Shown here one piece after another: positions 22,301 to 34,818 of a stretch of DNA of 64,000 bases. Source of the DNA: Tubiluchus corallicola (lineage: Eukaryota > Priapulida > Priapulimorpha > Priapulimorphida > Tubiluchidae). Position 1 is the stretch's first letter. The number at the start of each line of letters is the position of its first letter. The stretch spans positions 12,501 through 76,500 of the forward strand of contig JAQGDQ010000417.1 of assembly GCA_030141605.1 (NCBI GenBank), in the 5' to 3' direction. The notes beneath the pieces are model-generated. The model did no database searches. It saw only the letters and a program-made list of their open reading frames with translations, and had not been told where the DNA came from. The position numbers and the translations under genes are program-made.

Positions 22301-25300
22301 ACCGATGACGCGAGTGGTCAATGGTCAACACGTGAAGGTCCGGTTCGGGAGAAACGGCAAACTCGCCCCGTATGTAATCATAACTCCATAAATCACCTGT
22401 AAACAGAACACAGATTTAATCCTCACTAACAGCATCTGCTTCACATAAAGGGGAATGCGCACATCACACTCACTGAACCATGAAATGTATCATTGCTAGG
22501 GGTGATCATCGAAAGTTGAGTTCGAATTTGATTCAAACGAATATTTCTTAGCTTGAATTCGATTCAAACCTAGTTACATTTTGCGAGCATCAGCAATTTA
22601 AGACCAGCTTGAACCAGGAAATATGCAATGCTTTACTAATATATGATTGCATTATAATCTGCAAACTTATAATGCATAACAGCAATTAGATGTATACAAT
22701 GACATGTGTGCTTGCAAACCAAACCCGTCCACAAGTCGGCATAGTTAAAACTACGTTACGATGTTTCACAGTAGAATGCACCAAAAATTTGGTCAAATAT
22801 CGATTTTTATTTTTTACGAAAATAAATGCTAAATATATTGGACTTTTATATTCTAGCATAAAATTATCAGGAGTTAGTTCAAAAAATACTAAACATTTAA
22901 TTTTATAATGCCACACCCCCTTCCTCTGGCTAGAAACTAACGCCACACCCCCTTCTCTGGCTAGAAACTAGTACTGCAATTGTAAAAAGCTCCTATATTC
23001 AAACTCGGATAGTAGCTCGTGGAGAGCCATCTACTGGATTTAAATGTAACTTCAATGTGTTCTTGTAAAGTCCGTAGCAATCACACGTTAGTACGGTTGC
23101 TAAGTGTTTTGTAGAAATGTGACAAAAAACAATGGCTAACTTTAACAGAGATTTTCTCAATGTTAAGTTTTCCAGTGCAAAGCCTGCACCTCAACTTCAA
23201 CGTGGATTATCTCAACTTAGAAATAACTTGGTACCAAAATGATCCTCATGAAATGGAGATTCAGGATATGTGAGTAACTAGAACTTATGGACGTTTTTGC
23301 TATGCAAGCACACAAATAATGTTAAATAAAAATTTTCAATTTTTGCTCTAGAGCTGATATAACTAGGGTGAGCATTCCATCAGAAAAAGAATCTGCATTA
23401 AATTGAATTTTTGACTTTCAAACTCGAGTCAAAGCGAATTTCATGATTTCGTATCAGGAAGCCAATTTTAAAGATTTTCGAATCATTAATAAAAAGCAGT
23501 TTCGCAAAGGTTATGCATATTGCTTGATCTTATTCTGCAGTAAAAACACAAGTAATTTGTTTAGCTAAATTGCGCTGACTGCACGACGTTTCAAACGTTC
23601 TAATAATAAAGATTGTCTTGTCATGAAGTGACAAATTATTCAAATCGAATCCGAATTAAAAAAAAAACTTGTTCAAATTGAATGTGAACGTCCAATGCTC
23701 ACCCATGTCACAACTTGACAATGTCTGCATTGCAGGAAAGATAAAATTGAATTACCTAATGATCGAGCAACAGCTAGAAATGGGATTTTGTCAAGAGCCG
23801 TGCTTCTTCTAATTGGGCCTCTATGACTGCTTTTGGGCCGATGCCACACAACCCTTTGAACTCCAGATTTGGCTTCGACAGCTCCACCTATAGACTCAAT
23901 TCTTTGTTTTTCCTAAAATTAAATAATGAAATCATTATTACTTACCACAGAAAAAGCTTAAAGATTTTTAAATATTGTTTAAAACATTAAGAATACACTG
24001 ATATGTAAAATACAGTCAGACCTGATTATAACACTCCCTTTATAATGCCGACCTCAATTAATGCCACAATTTTTTATCAAAACAAAATGTCTACATTTGC
24101 ATAGACCTTTATATTAATGCACCTCATTGTAATGCCAAACTCTCATAACACAAACTTTTTCTGGAGTCTCAAAGTGGACAGTGTAAAGATGTCTAACAGT
24201 ATGTATTACATGCAGGGTTCCCACAGAATTTCAAATAATTTTCCATGACTTTTCCCCGACCAAATATTGATTTTCCATGACCAAGATAAGCAGAAATTGC
24301 ATTACCAGTATACACATTCATACATTTTTGTGTATGGACATTCAAACATATACTGATATGTGTCGGGACAGTTGCAGTAATGCTAACGAAATTACACTAA
24401 TAACATCAAATAAACTTTCTTAATCCAATCATTATTTTTGAAACAGAAATTGAAACTGGGAGCCTGCATAGGAAAATTTTATTTGAACACGAATCGTTAA
24501 AAAATATGTTTGGAAAAATATCAGTTCACGGTGATTATTTTTGCAACCCTTTCCGATTTCCCTGATTTTTCGCCCCATTTTCCCTGACTTTTTAATAAAT
24601 CATCTTTTCCCTGATTTTTCCACGACTTTTAGGACAGCCTGTATTTTCAATGATTTTCCTTGACCGTGGAAACCCTGTACATAGTAACCATATATTTAAT
24701 GAAGAAAAAAGCCAAGTGCTCATGGTGCAATCGTAAAATAATATTCGGACAACCAAGTTAAGAGAAATATCAGAAGTAGATGAAAACCAAAGCACTGTAC
24801 CACCACATTCATAGAAATTTGGCTTAATATTGCAAAAAGCAAGTTGTCAATAATACACACTGATAAAACAGTACAGTCGAATTTCAGCTGTATTCCCAAG
24901 CAATTCTTGTTAAGACTGTACACGTCAGTTCAAAATTGCATGTCTGATTTTAATGGTTTAGATAATGAAGGAGTAGTGATGGGCGATTTTAAAATTTTGT
25001 AATTCGATTATAATCTTTTTCTTATAATTCGATATCACGATTAATCTTCAGCGACGTTGTTTAGTGTTTTAACCATATTTTTCAATGATAGCAGTGAAAT
25101 ATAGCCTATAACATCTTCATAGCTACTGTCGCTGTTAGGCGTCGCAAATAAATTTTTCGTTAACTGCTCTAAGAATGCATCACTACACGCGTCAGATGTC
25201 AACAAATTTAAACCCTCAGTTTGCAACACCGTGGTTCGCAATTGTGCGCATTGTGTACAGCGAGAAAAACTAAGAAAAGCACAAAGATTCTATGTATTTG

Positions 25301-27237
25301 TACTAAAATAATGCCTTTTACTCAGTGTTCAACATGCATTGATTTTTACATACATATTTTGGTCAATCATTGATCAATTTGAATTATTGGTCATTCATCA
25401 ATCGTCGATATACATATTTAAAATGCATTAATATTAATTAAAATGGACAAATGCATTTTACATACATCAAATCCTAACACATAAACAATACATACAGAAT
25501 AAGCAATTGAAGATAAAACTAAAATCATAATACATGTACATATAAAATCACTAGAAATCAGCCCAAATTAAATCCATAAGTCAATATTAAATTTCTAATT
25601 AATTAACAAGGCTTCATTACAAAAATAAGTTTTAAGAAATGATTTGAACTTTTGAACATTATTGATTTTACGTGCACGAATTGTTAAATCATTCCATACT
25701 TTTGGTACCACTACGCATAAAACTATGAGAACCATGTGTGACTAAATAATAACACGGTACAACAAGTGTCGATGAATTAGGTTTGGGCTTCAAAAAATCA
25801 GATGTATAAGAGAGCGCTAAACCATTCAGAGATTTGGAAAGATTAAGTTTATTTTTGTTAAATTACTGCTTTTCAGTCAGTGTGTAACACGTACATTTTG
25901 CTTTTGATTAGTCTTGAAAAATTGAATTATTGGTCAATTGTCAATTTATATATGGTTGTATCTGAACTAATCGCCCATCACTACTAAGCAGTAAAAAAGT
26001 TTATATTTAGTCAACAAACGTAGACTCTCAAACTACAAAAATACCTGAGGTGCGTCTGGCTTGTGCTCAGTGGTAATCATCGAACCTGTAAAATGGTCAG
26101 AGTTTTCTAGCCGCTCTCCTAGGACGATGGCAGAATCGCCGACGTGACCGATATAGATCTTAGCATTTTTGATGAAGCAGACGCTAGCCGTCGTGCCTGC
26201 TGTGCTAGGAAATCCGGAAGAACTGCGTGGCCAGCTCGCTAAGAAAATACCATTAAAAATTAGCAATTCTAGAAAATTATAACAACTCTATTTATATCTG
26301 AATTTTCGAAAACTCACAAGAGAATACTTTTGTCTATTCTTGGTCCAAATGAATCTGAAATATTTCAGTTTCAGCTACAATCACTGAACACGATTTTTCA
26401 TGATTGTGGCAGTCAAACTGACATCAATCTACAGTCACAATAATCATAGATTTTTCACGGTCAGCCTTGATAGTTTTTCACAATTTAGAGTAGAAGCACC
26501 AAAATGTCTACTTTTAGCTTGCAATTGTGTGTTTTATCTCGTCTTGTGATGTCTAAAGAATTTAAAACATTTAAATTGTTCAAAAATTTGTCAGGGACTG
26601 TATTGAAACATGCCAGGCATGATTCTGACGGTGACTGTCGTTTAGAATCGTAATTTTTCCCTGTATTACTGTAGCAAAAACTTTGCAAGCATACTGTAAG
26701 TGCCAGGAACTGTAGAACTCAGTTTTAGCTTGTTAAAATAATTATTCTGTTACTATGTCGGTATTAATTCCATTTTATTAAACTATCATCAATAATCGTT
26801 TTCCATATATAGTGAGCAACGAGATCAAAAGGCAAAAATAGCAGTAATAATCTCTAGTTTAGAGTTACAGGTTGTTTATACAGCTGACAATTATAATGCA
26901 AATATATAAAATGCAACATATATAACTATATACCCTGCTGTTTCCACATAGCATTATGTGTAGTTGTAAAACCGCCTTTTATTGCTTTCAATATTAACTG
27001 GTCATCATTTGACCAAAAGTCTCTATCTTCAACAATATTGTTCATTAAATGTTTTTTGGCAAATTCAGCTGCTTCCCGTCCGCCGTGTCCATCAAATATT
27101 CCAAAGAAAGCAAATTCCAAGGCTTTTTTATCTTCACGTTCTTGGTACACGACAGCAATGTAATCTTCCATGTATTTACGGCCTCCTTGCCGGCTATTTG
27201 CGGTTACCCGCATATTTGTTCCTATTCCTGTAGGCAT
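19361..27237 (-). CDS. PPM1D: PPM1D/Wip1-type PP2C Ser/Thr phosphatase, complete
   Basis: This is a metal-dependent PP2C phosphatase. In vertebrates Wip1 is nuclear and switches off ATM/p53/p38 DNA-damage signalling. Exons are 26934-27237, 26045-26238, 23756-23912, 22179-22396 and 19361-20779; phases join to give 763 aa. Catalytic motifs are RKYMED (20-25), DGHGG (49-53), HVGDS (133-137), SDGLW (256-260) and RADNTS (317-322). Residues about 189-210 ([20 protein letters not shown] then IP) match the basic B-loop specific to Wip1, which separates it from PPM1A/B. The vertebrate Pro-rich loop near residue 35 is absent. The last exon encodes 472 residues; after about 322 the tail is Ser/Lys-rich and disordered-looking, with basic clusters ([16 protein letters not shown]) that could be nuclear signals. 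It is longer than the roughly 605-aa human protein. The start is the first ATG; CCAAT-rich DNA lies upstream. Confidence 0.93.
21538..22037. mobile_element. TA-flanked MITE (Tc1/mariner/pogo-like) in PPM1D intron 4
   Basis: The ends CAGTCATACCTCTGTTGTCGAC and the reverse complement of GTCGATAACAGAGGTACTACTG form long imperfect TIRs. TA flanks both ends (21536-21537 and 22038-22039). At 500 bp, it has no convincing ORF. Confidence 0.8.
22498..23704. mobile_element. Cluster of MITEs in PPM1D intron 3
   Basis: A 339-bp element at 23366-23704 has perfect 11-bp ends GGGTGAGCATT / AATGCTCACCC. A related left end (GGGGTGATCATCGAAAG) occurs at about 22498. Between them, 22705-23314 is a second element with ends TGTGTGCTTGC / GCAAGCACACA, whose other copy is at 59966-61086. 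Confidence 0.65.
24213..24677. mobile_element. hAT-like MITE in PPM1D intron 2
   Basis: The ends CAGGGTTCCCACAG and CGTGGAAACCCTG are inverted repeats, and the interior carries repeated TTTTCCATGACTTTTC blocks. The flanking 8 bases do not match clearly, so the target-site duplication is unresolved. Confidence 0.6.
24974..25987. mobile_element. MITE with a LINE fragment nested inside
   Basis: The ends GTAGTGATGGGCGATT and AATCGCCCATCACTAC are perfect 16-bp inverted repeats. Minus-strand LINE sequence occupies about 25420-25870. The remaining MITE body (CAGCGAGAAAAACTAAG, AATTGAATTATTGGTCA) resembles 13740-13920 in ARPC3 intron 3. Confidence 0.65.
25420..25870 (-). pseudogene. LINE reverse transcriptase C-terminal remnant
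   Basis: On the minus strand a frame reads [20 protein letters not shown], then [10 protein letters not shown], and ends at a stop. The pattern of Trp-Asn-x-Leu-Pro-like residues followed by F-K-x-x-L-K-x-x-x-F is the usual C-terminal end of CR1/Jockey/L2-type LINE ORF2. Upstream frames are broken. It sits inside a MITE in PPM1D intron 2. Confidence 0.5.
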
Positions 27238-27369
27238 CTTAACAAAACGGATTGACTACATCTCGAAAATAAGCTTTCTACGCTTAAAATAACAGCATGC
27301 ACTAGTTTCCGTCACGTTTAAAATGCACAGAACAACTATTATGGCGGCTTCGCTCCAAAATACGTCCAC

Positions 27370-27495
27370 TTCTGTAACGCTAGTCATGATTGGCTGAGGA
27401 GAGATATTTACACAGAAATGCGTATCTTATTGGTTAAATGTTTGACACCTTTGGAGATCATAATGATTGGCTGTCGCGAAAGCGCGGGAATTGAA
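27370..27495. promoter_or_regulatory. CCAAT/E2F-like promoter region of PPM1D
   Basis: Three CCAAT-box cores occur (TGATTGGCTGAGG, TTATTGGTTAAA, TGATTGGCTGTCGCG), followed by CGAAAGCGCGGGAA, whose reverse strand contains TTTCGCGA and TTCCCGCGC E2F-like cores. The ATG of PPM1D is about 140 bases further left on the minus strand. Clustered CCAAT plus E2F-like boxes are typical of growth-linked promoters; function is inferred. Confidence 0.45.
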
Positions 27496-27879
27496 AACTC
27501 TGGGCAGAGGAGCACATGGCCACAATGTCATTATTGAACGAATGTCATGACAGCACTAACGTACATTGTGCATTCAGTTTTGATGCCATAGATTGGTACA
27601 GACTAGTCTATTACGTTATTGTAGTACTGCATGTATTATTACTCTATCATGCTGTGCTGTATGGGCAAGGCATAGCAAAGTTGCCACGTACACTAATCTA
27701 TTAACTATAATTATATTGTCATGGTACATTTTTCATAAAAGTGTAAAATTGTTATTACTATTTCTTCGCAGCTATGAAAAGGGAAGGTAAACACGCAGTA
27801 CAATAGGTCAAAGTATGATTGAAATAGGTCTTACATAATCTTCAAACAAATCTAGCAGCTACAACACTTTTTTCTGATA

Positions 27880-28685
27880 CATAATTTTTTATAATTTTGC
27901 CTGCTCTACTTATGTTTTTTGCTTGCATATTTTACTACTTTCACTACATATTTATTCACTTTATTATAATTATTTTGCTCATTGCTTTACAGTTATCGTT
28001 AAGTTTTATTATTATATATTTTTTTTGTTGAGCTATATTGTCTGTTTAGTCACATAATCGTATTTCATTACACATTTTGTTTACTCCATTTTTCTGTACT
28101 AGCTCTTGCGTTCCATAGTCCTTGACATTATGCTTAAGATAATTTGATTAAACACTATTGCATAATTTCATTTCATTGTATTTAGTTTGATTTTATTGTG
28201 CATATTTTGCTTCCTTCATTTAATTAATATTTATGTTTTATTTTTTCTTTTGGTTTGACTTTCTTTTAGTTTGTTTTATGTTTTAATCATTAGTTAAATG
28301 CTTTACGTAATTTGCTGATCATGATTTCATATTTTTCATTTTATTTTAATGCTTCTTTTTGTACATAGCCTATTGCGTTATTTCGCTTTCAAGTTTAATT
28401 TCGTCCCCTATAAATTTATGTTAACAGTTGATTTTCTTAACCTACTTCAAAATTATATTACACCTTTCAATTAGCAGAGCCACAAATTTTTATAATTTAC
28501 ACTAACCTGAGAAGGGTAGCTGACTTGATGACCAATTGGACTTTCGCTACCTTTTCTCCTGCACCCCCTAAAGCTTTCCTTTATGCATAATTTATCCTTT
28601 TTGATTAATAACTAAAGCAATAATAGTCCATTTGTATTCTGGTGTAAATGAGGAGATAAATAGAATGTTTAAGTCTATGTCTATG
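27880..28685 (+). mobile_element. LINE 3' untranslated remnant
   Basis: Very T-rich sequence is followed by a GAGAAGGGTAGCTGACTTG block, CTTTCGCTACCTTTTCTCCTG and a terminal GAGGAGATAAATAGAATG with a (CTATGT)n tail. The layout parallels the minus-strand 3' end at 30255-30400. No coding remains. Confidence 0.4.
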
Positions 28686-28809
28686 TCGCTTGTCTGTTTG
28701 AAGGACATACGAAAATTCATAATATTTTAAAATGTTCTTGCCAGTTAGTACGCCACTGTTTCGCTAATCCACGTTTTCATGGCTGACTAATTCACGGTTC
28801 AACAAAAAT

Positions 28810-29400
28810 GTTATTGTAGTCTTATTGACAAGATACAGTGGTGTATACTTTTGCTTAGTGAGTGAAGTATTTTTTAGCTTTGCGCAATATATGTTATCTA
28901 AATTTAATTGTTTCAAATGATTGTTTTAATTACCTTCAAAATGGCTGCTCATAACGGTCATCACGGGAGTTTAAATTTTTCAAGTTTCATATACCGTTAC
29001 ATTGCCAATAAACACTCTCCCTACAAACGTAACGGTTTCACAACACTTATGAAACGTGTCGGAAAACGTTTTGTTGTTGTTCTTAAAAATGTTTTGCTGG
29101 TGCATGCTTTTGTAAAATCATCTGCGAGACAATTAGCGTAGTGTACAAACGTAAAAAGCAAGTAAACGTAAATAAAGAGCATTTTACAAAGTCGCCAAGA
29201 CGTTTCATCAACATTTCTATACATAAATAAGACCATACACTGAAACTGCTTTTGAAGATGCTTTTGAGATGCTATGAAAATGTGAGATGAGATGCGAGCA
29301 ATGGGAATACGACAATAAGTATAGGTATAGGTGATACAAAATTTCAAGATGAATTTTTTCAGCTTTATGCAAATAAAGGGTCTTCTTATCTTTTAATGTC
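28810..29400 (+). repeat. Dispersed repeat, copy 2 (see 250-655)
   Basis: This is the longer copy of the repeat at 250-655 (-). Both contain a short ORF start with AAAATGGCTGC followed by an Asn/His-rich stretch and SLN. The downstream reading diverges, so there is no evidence of a conserved protein. Confidence 0.5.
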
Positions 29401-29695
29401 AAAAAAGCAGCTACTATAGCTTACAACGTGCATGGTTACTGACAGATCATTGAGTTCTGTCACTGAATGTGAATTGGCCTCTCTTCTAACACGGGTTAGT
29501 TACACCAAATGCAATAACTACATGTAGTACTAAATTCACAAAAGACAGCTTTAGATCAGCTGAGCTGGATTCAGTCACAGGATGAGTTTTTTATTACTTT
29601 GCCCTACTATAAAAGCTACTAATTAATTACTAATTAACTAAAGATCACTGAAGATCATGTACAAGTAAGAACCAATCAAATTTATCGATATTGTT

Positions 29696-30093
29696 AGGGG
29701 CGTATTAACCAATAGGCTATAGCCTAGGGTGCGAAAGTTTGAGGAGCATCACATTTTAGAAAAAATTCTTATTCTCTTTGGAAAATGTGTATACTTTTAT
29801 ATTCATGATAAAGCGCATTTTATAACACACCACAGGCAGTTACAGAACGAAACTTTTATATAAGTACCACATAACGAACAGGTGCTAGGTATTAACAACA
29901 ACCAGTTGCGCAGTTTGCTTCAATATAAGCGCTATGCAAATACATGTAATTAATAATGACTACGTAGAAATACTGTTTCTAATGCTGGCAAGTAATTGTT
30001 TAATCGGCGCATTACATAAACAACCATAAATTCACAATAGAGATGAGCGGGATAGAACTATCAGCCTAGGGCGTCGTAAAACTAGATACGCCC
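29696..30093. mobile_element. Dispersed inverted-repeat element, copy 2
   Basis: Inverted relative to the copy at 4370-4766. Ends are AGGGGCGTA and TACGCCC, with GGCTATAGCCTAG near the left end. Confidence 0.55.
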
Positions 30094-30254
30094 TTGGATA
30101 TTGCGCACTCATAAAAATATATAATTATGTAAATCACAACTTAATTAACAAGTCAACATTAAGTCGAAAGTATTGGTAAATTCCTTACAGAACAAGTAAC
30201 AATGTTATGTGGTCATTTTATGTTTGTTGTGGCTGCAAAGGATTTTCGAATTAA

Positions 30255-32165
30255 TTATGTAATTCAATTCAATTTATTTGTTAACTCCGCAAGAATTATC
30301 AAAATATATCATTAGGAATACATGCAATATTATGTAAAAAGGAGAAAGGCAGCGAAGAACCCGTAGGTTATCTAGTCAGCCACCCTTAAATAGCTAGTAT
30401 TAAATAAAATTAATTTTGGCACCGTTCTCAATTTAAATTTGAATTCTGTTGACGTGTGTAATTGGCAATTAAATGATGGGAAACGCAATACTGTAGAACA
30501 TTATAACAAACAAAAATTTACAGTTCTAAAATACTGTGAATATGTGAATCAAACATAATAAAAATAAGATAAAATTTTTAACATAACAGAACATGGATAC
30601 TGTGAGCATTAACTAAACAATCCGGCAAAAAAACAAAAAACAGTAGAATAGTCAAACAAAGATGTTCGTAAAAAGAATATAATAAATGAAACCAAAGAAA
30701 AATAAGGTATAAATCATACAAAACAAAACAAAAAACAGAAGCAAATAAGAAAAAACAAAACTGATATGTTGTTATAATAACATCAATGACTGAAGTTGTC
30801 GAGAAAGAGAATATAATAAATTAAACCATCGAAAAATTAAATCAACTGTAAATAAGACAAAATGAAATCAAAATATAGCAAAAACTTATAGTGTCGTATA
30901 CAGTCATGTAGTATCATATCACATATATATATCATGTAGTAAAGTACAATAATAATTTCTTTTGGCTACATTTATGAATTTGTTAGAAAACTGTTTATAT
31001 TGATTAATTTTTAAGATACTAGTTGTAGTCTTACAGTCCTTGTATAATCTACCTTTTGTTTTTATTGACACAAAAATACCTTTAGTTAACCATGGCTTGG
31101 AGAAAGTTACTTTTTCTTTTCTTGACAATGTCTTAAGTGGGGCATGTTTATTAAGAACTTATTCATATATTTGGAAAAAAGTACAGAAGGCAGAATTAGC
31201 TGGTACCTAGGAAAAGTCAACAGCATCGATCTTATTTTGCAAATCCTCCAGAAATGAATTCAAGTTAAAATTCCGTTTATTCTTGATTTTAATTTTCTTT
31301 TTAACTATCAAGTTACCAATATTTTTAATAATAGCAAACACTGGTAGATGATCCGACACGTCATGGAGTATAATACCAGATACAATTGGATTAAATAGAT
31401 TATTTGTATATATATGGTCAATAAGTGTCTGAGAATGGTTGGTCATTCGAGTTGGTCGTGTTACTAATGGAAAAAACTGATTAGAGTAAAGTAAATTCAA
31501 ATAATCTGCAATAAATGTTTTCTCTTCTATTTGCGTAAGATTAAGATTGATATCGCCACAGATATAACAAGTCTTCCCTGACTCATTAATGGCTGATAAT
31601 ATAGAATCCATCTCGCTGTGAAAATGATGGACATTGGTATTTGGGTGTCGATAGATCACACCAAATGTGATTGTTTTAGAATGCAAGTTTTAGAATCAAT
31701 ATGCAAGAATGTATAGTTTGGTAAACTCGTTATAAAAGATTGATTAAGTTCGTTCAATCTTGTTTCCGATATTTCAATAATATCGGGAGGAACAGTAAAA
31801 TGCATGAGTACTTTTAGCATATTAGAAAATCTCTTCTGAATACTATTGAGATTAAAATTTACTGTTAATAAATCATTATTGGGCTTTTTTAAATTAGAAT
31901 TTGTCTCTAGTGCATGCAAACTATAGTATTTACTATCAAACCTGGTAAGATGTACATCAGGATCAGCATGATCCCATTTTGGTTTTGCGAGTGAAGGAAA
32001 ATCAAGTAAAGAAGACAGACAGTATACATTTGTTAGATTTGAACACAATTCGCATAATTCAGCATCATCAATACACTGAAATGGCAAAGATTCATTTATA
32101 CATTTTAAACAAAAGTAATTATCAGAAGACAGAGCATAGTGATTAAATTCATTCACACTCAACAT
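30255..32165 (-). pseudogene. LINE (CR1/Jockey/L2-like) deletion derivative
   Basis: The 5' part (32165-31680) encodes a Cys-rich knuckle (CLKC, CELC) and the start of an APE-type endonuclease (LLTVNFNLNSIQKRF, DIIEISETRLNE). At about 31672-31700 the middle of the endonuclease is missing, with the break flanked by repeated ATTCTAAAAC. The endonuclease C-half follows (GVIYRHPN, CGDINLNL, TLIDHIYTNN, DVSDHLPVFAI). After in-frame stops the linker resumes (FSKPWLTKGI, VAKRNYYCTLL; to 30919). The reverse transcriptase is absent: only about 650 bases separate the linker from the 3' end, which has a GGGTGGCTGACT block and an AATTGAATTGAATT tail. It cannot be autonomous. Confidence 0.75.
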
Positions 32166-33864
32166 GGTGCACTTGAGGTGTACCTACATGTTACAAACGT
32201 CACAACAGATACATTTTTAATTTTTTACAGGATTTAAAACAGGATACACAATGGAAATTTTTCCACTAATTAATTATGATAGAAAATGAAGTTTGTGATG
32301 CATTAGCACCTTGTAGTGAGTTTACCTAGGTCCTCCTCACATTGAATTTCAATGAATTCTGTATCTCAATTCAGATCTAATCCAGTTTTGTGAGCAATTA
32401 ACTTAGTAAATTCCGCTTTAAATCTCCTAGCTGGGGCGCAGTAGTCCAAAAACTTCCAAGGTAAAGTTTACTAACAATCTTTGTCACCACTCGCCATTCA
32501 TCATCACATGAATCGCATAGCCCTCGATTCATTGCTGTACTGTACCTCATTTTAAAGTGCTTCACGGGGCGAATATCCAAGAAAACTACTGTGATAGAAG
32601 ATTGGCAGATTGTAATGAAGCATACCAGCAGTTAATGATTTCTTTATGACTGTTGCCGATGCAGTGCTCTTGCACTGAGCATCTTATAATTATTTTGTCA
32701 CTGTAGCAACTACAATCTTCTGATTTGCACTGAACATTTTATGCAATGTGCCGTTACAAGAGTATGAAAACGTAAATTATAACTGTGAAAAATAGATGGC
32801 AGCATTAGAATACTATTACTATTATCACCACTTATAGATGTTATGTTTCTTATGCAAACCATGGAGATGTCACTTACAAGGTTCATGCTCTCAAGCAGCA
32901 TTGTGACTTTGGCTTAAAATTCTAGAAGCTCTTCCAAGCTTGAAGAGTAAATGGACGGGTTGCTCACAAAAAAGTTTTAGCTAAGAAACGAAATTGCAGT
33001 GAAGTGCAAATTTGAAGCTAATAATGCCAGATACGCATGTTTGGTCGGATGTGCAACACTAATAATTGTTTGATACAATTTGTCGTCATCATTATCATAA
33101 TCTAATTACTGCACCCTCATGTGCAAAGCATTTAAATCTTTGGTGTCTCCTATTATCACTAGGGATATAAATACTTTATTCTCTAACAGAGTGTGACTGC
33201 ACTGAGCAGCTTTCCTGCTACAGATACCGTTTCAGAAATGAGTCCTGAGAAATGGGCCTAAATTATATTTCAAAAAATTTATGCGAAGCATTTTCATATT
33301 GCCTTTTTCGATTTCGTGGAAATTTCTTTAGAACTTGTTCGACTTAGTTACTTTGAGAAGGTTTGTTCAACCAATTGAGCGATTTTGCATATCTTTGTTA
33401 ATGCTGCGTGTTTTTGGCAGTTACTTATCTTACTGGATCCAGATCTCTTATTCGTTGGCTATTCTATCTATCCAGTATAGTATAAATATAGATAGGGTAG
33501 TTCTTTGGCAGCGGTGTAATCACTTTGACAACCCTAATCTTTTAAAACCACTTTAGTACACCTTTCATTATACGTAAATTTCCTAAATTGTATGAACGTG
33601 TTGCGATTCAGTTGTTCTGGTTATTCTAAAGAAAGCCTGTAACTGTAAGCAAATGGTTAGTGGTGCCAGAGAGTCTGTGGTATATCGTTGTGGTATGCTA
33701 GTAGTACTACAGCGAATGTATAATCTGTAATGTAATGCATCACAATGTTAAATCCTCACCTATGCAACAAAATGTTACTGGAGCCACTGCTAATGATTCT
33801 AGTATTCTACAATCTTATAAGTGCATTTAGCGATGGGCAGCCAGACAGTAACAAACACGTGTAA

Positions 33865-34818
33865 GGCTGCCAGGCCATAGAAACTCACGCTTCATGCCTC
33901 ACGCTCATGCTTCACGTCTAAACGCGTGAGTGGAAAAATGAACAAACGTAATCTTATTTGCGGTGCGCCATAGACCTCCGCTCACGCCTCACACTTCAAG
34001 CTTCACGACTCACGCGTGAAGTTAGAAGTGAACATGTTCACTTTTTCGAGACGTGAGTCCGGGGGCAGACTGGATATCAGAGCGTTTTTTGACTGCTCTT
34101 GGTCCTGAGGACTATTCATTTCACGATCAGAGTTAGAACGGGACATTGTGACCTAAACCTTTTCATATTTTTCACTTTCGTTTTTCGGTTTTTGTTTTTA
34201 TTATATGGTCATGTCAGTATATCTGAAAAACATAAAATAATTAAATTTTACCCTTCAAAAACATTTTGGAATTTTTGTGTGGCCTTTCTTTTTTATCGGG
34301 GGGGGGGGGGGTGTTTAGATCTACTTTTTTATGTGGTCATGTCAGTGCATGCTTATCTGACAAACATACTTTGACTAGTAATTACCACCTGAGAGTTATG
34401 ATGAGCTTTTGTTCTGCTTCGATTGGCCTCCTCCAATTTGAATGGCGTGGCTTCAGATGTCCTAGCACGAGGGACTTTAATGTACTGTAAGTCTTGTACG
34501 ACATCCTTGTATAATTATGAAATAGTTCTTCATCAGGATGGTCCACGAGGTGTTGAAATGTCCGCTGAAATTCTCCTCTGGATTCTCTGAGCAAAAAATG
34601 CTCCCGGCACCATATTCTCCGTCTCTTTCGCTTCCTTCTTCTGAGACACAACAAAATCAAGAAATCTTCCTCGTCAGATGATTCCATTTTGAATGCACAA
34701 CGCAGACTCGTGTGTGAAGCGTGAGAGCATGAGCCCCTATGGCCCAGTGGGCCGTGAAGCATGAAGCATGAAGTATGAAGCGTGAGGCATGAAGCATGAG
34801 TTTCTAAGCCTGGCAGCC
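33865..34818 (-). mobile_element. PIF/Harbinger transposon, internally deleted
   Basis: The left end GGCTGCCAGGCCATAGAAAC and the right end (reverse complement GGCTGCCAGGCTTAGAAAC) are long inverted repeats. Both sides have a TAA duplication (33862-33864 and 34819-34821), the standard 3-bp target of this superfamily. Inside, 34382-34687 (-) encodes the N-terminal part of a Harbinger transposase (MESSDEEDFLILLCLRRRKR; RRIWCREHFLLRESRGEF; MSYKTYSTL; NWRRPIEAEQKLIITLR) and then stops. The DDE catalytic region is missing. Subterminal DNA is made of TGAAGC/TGAGGC-type hexamer repeats on both sides. Confidence 0.88.

Noticed and set aside
34099-34490. Plus-strand ORFs inside the Harbinger element
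   Set aside because: They are shadows of the minus-strand transposase fragment and of a G-run. No family resemblance.
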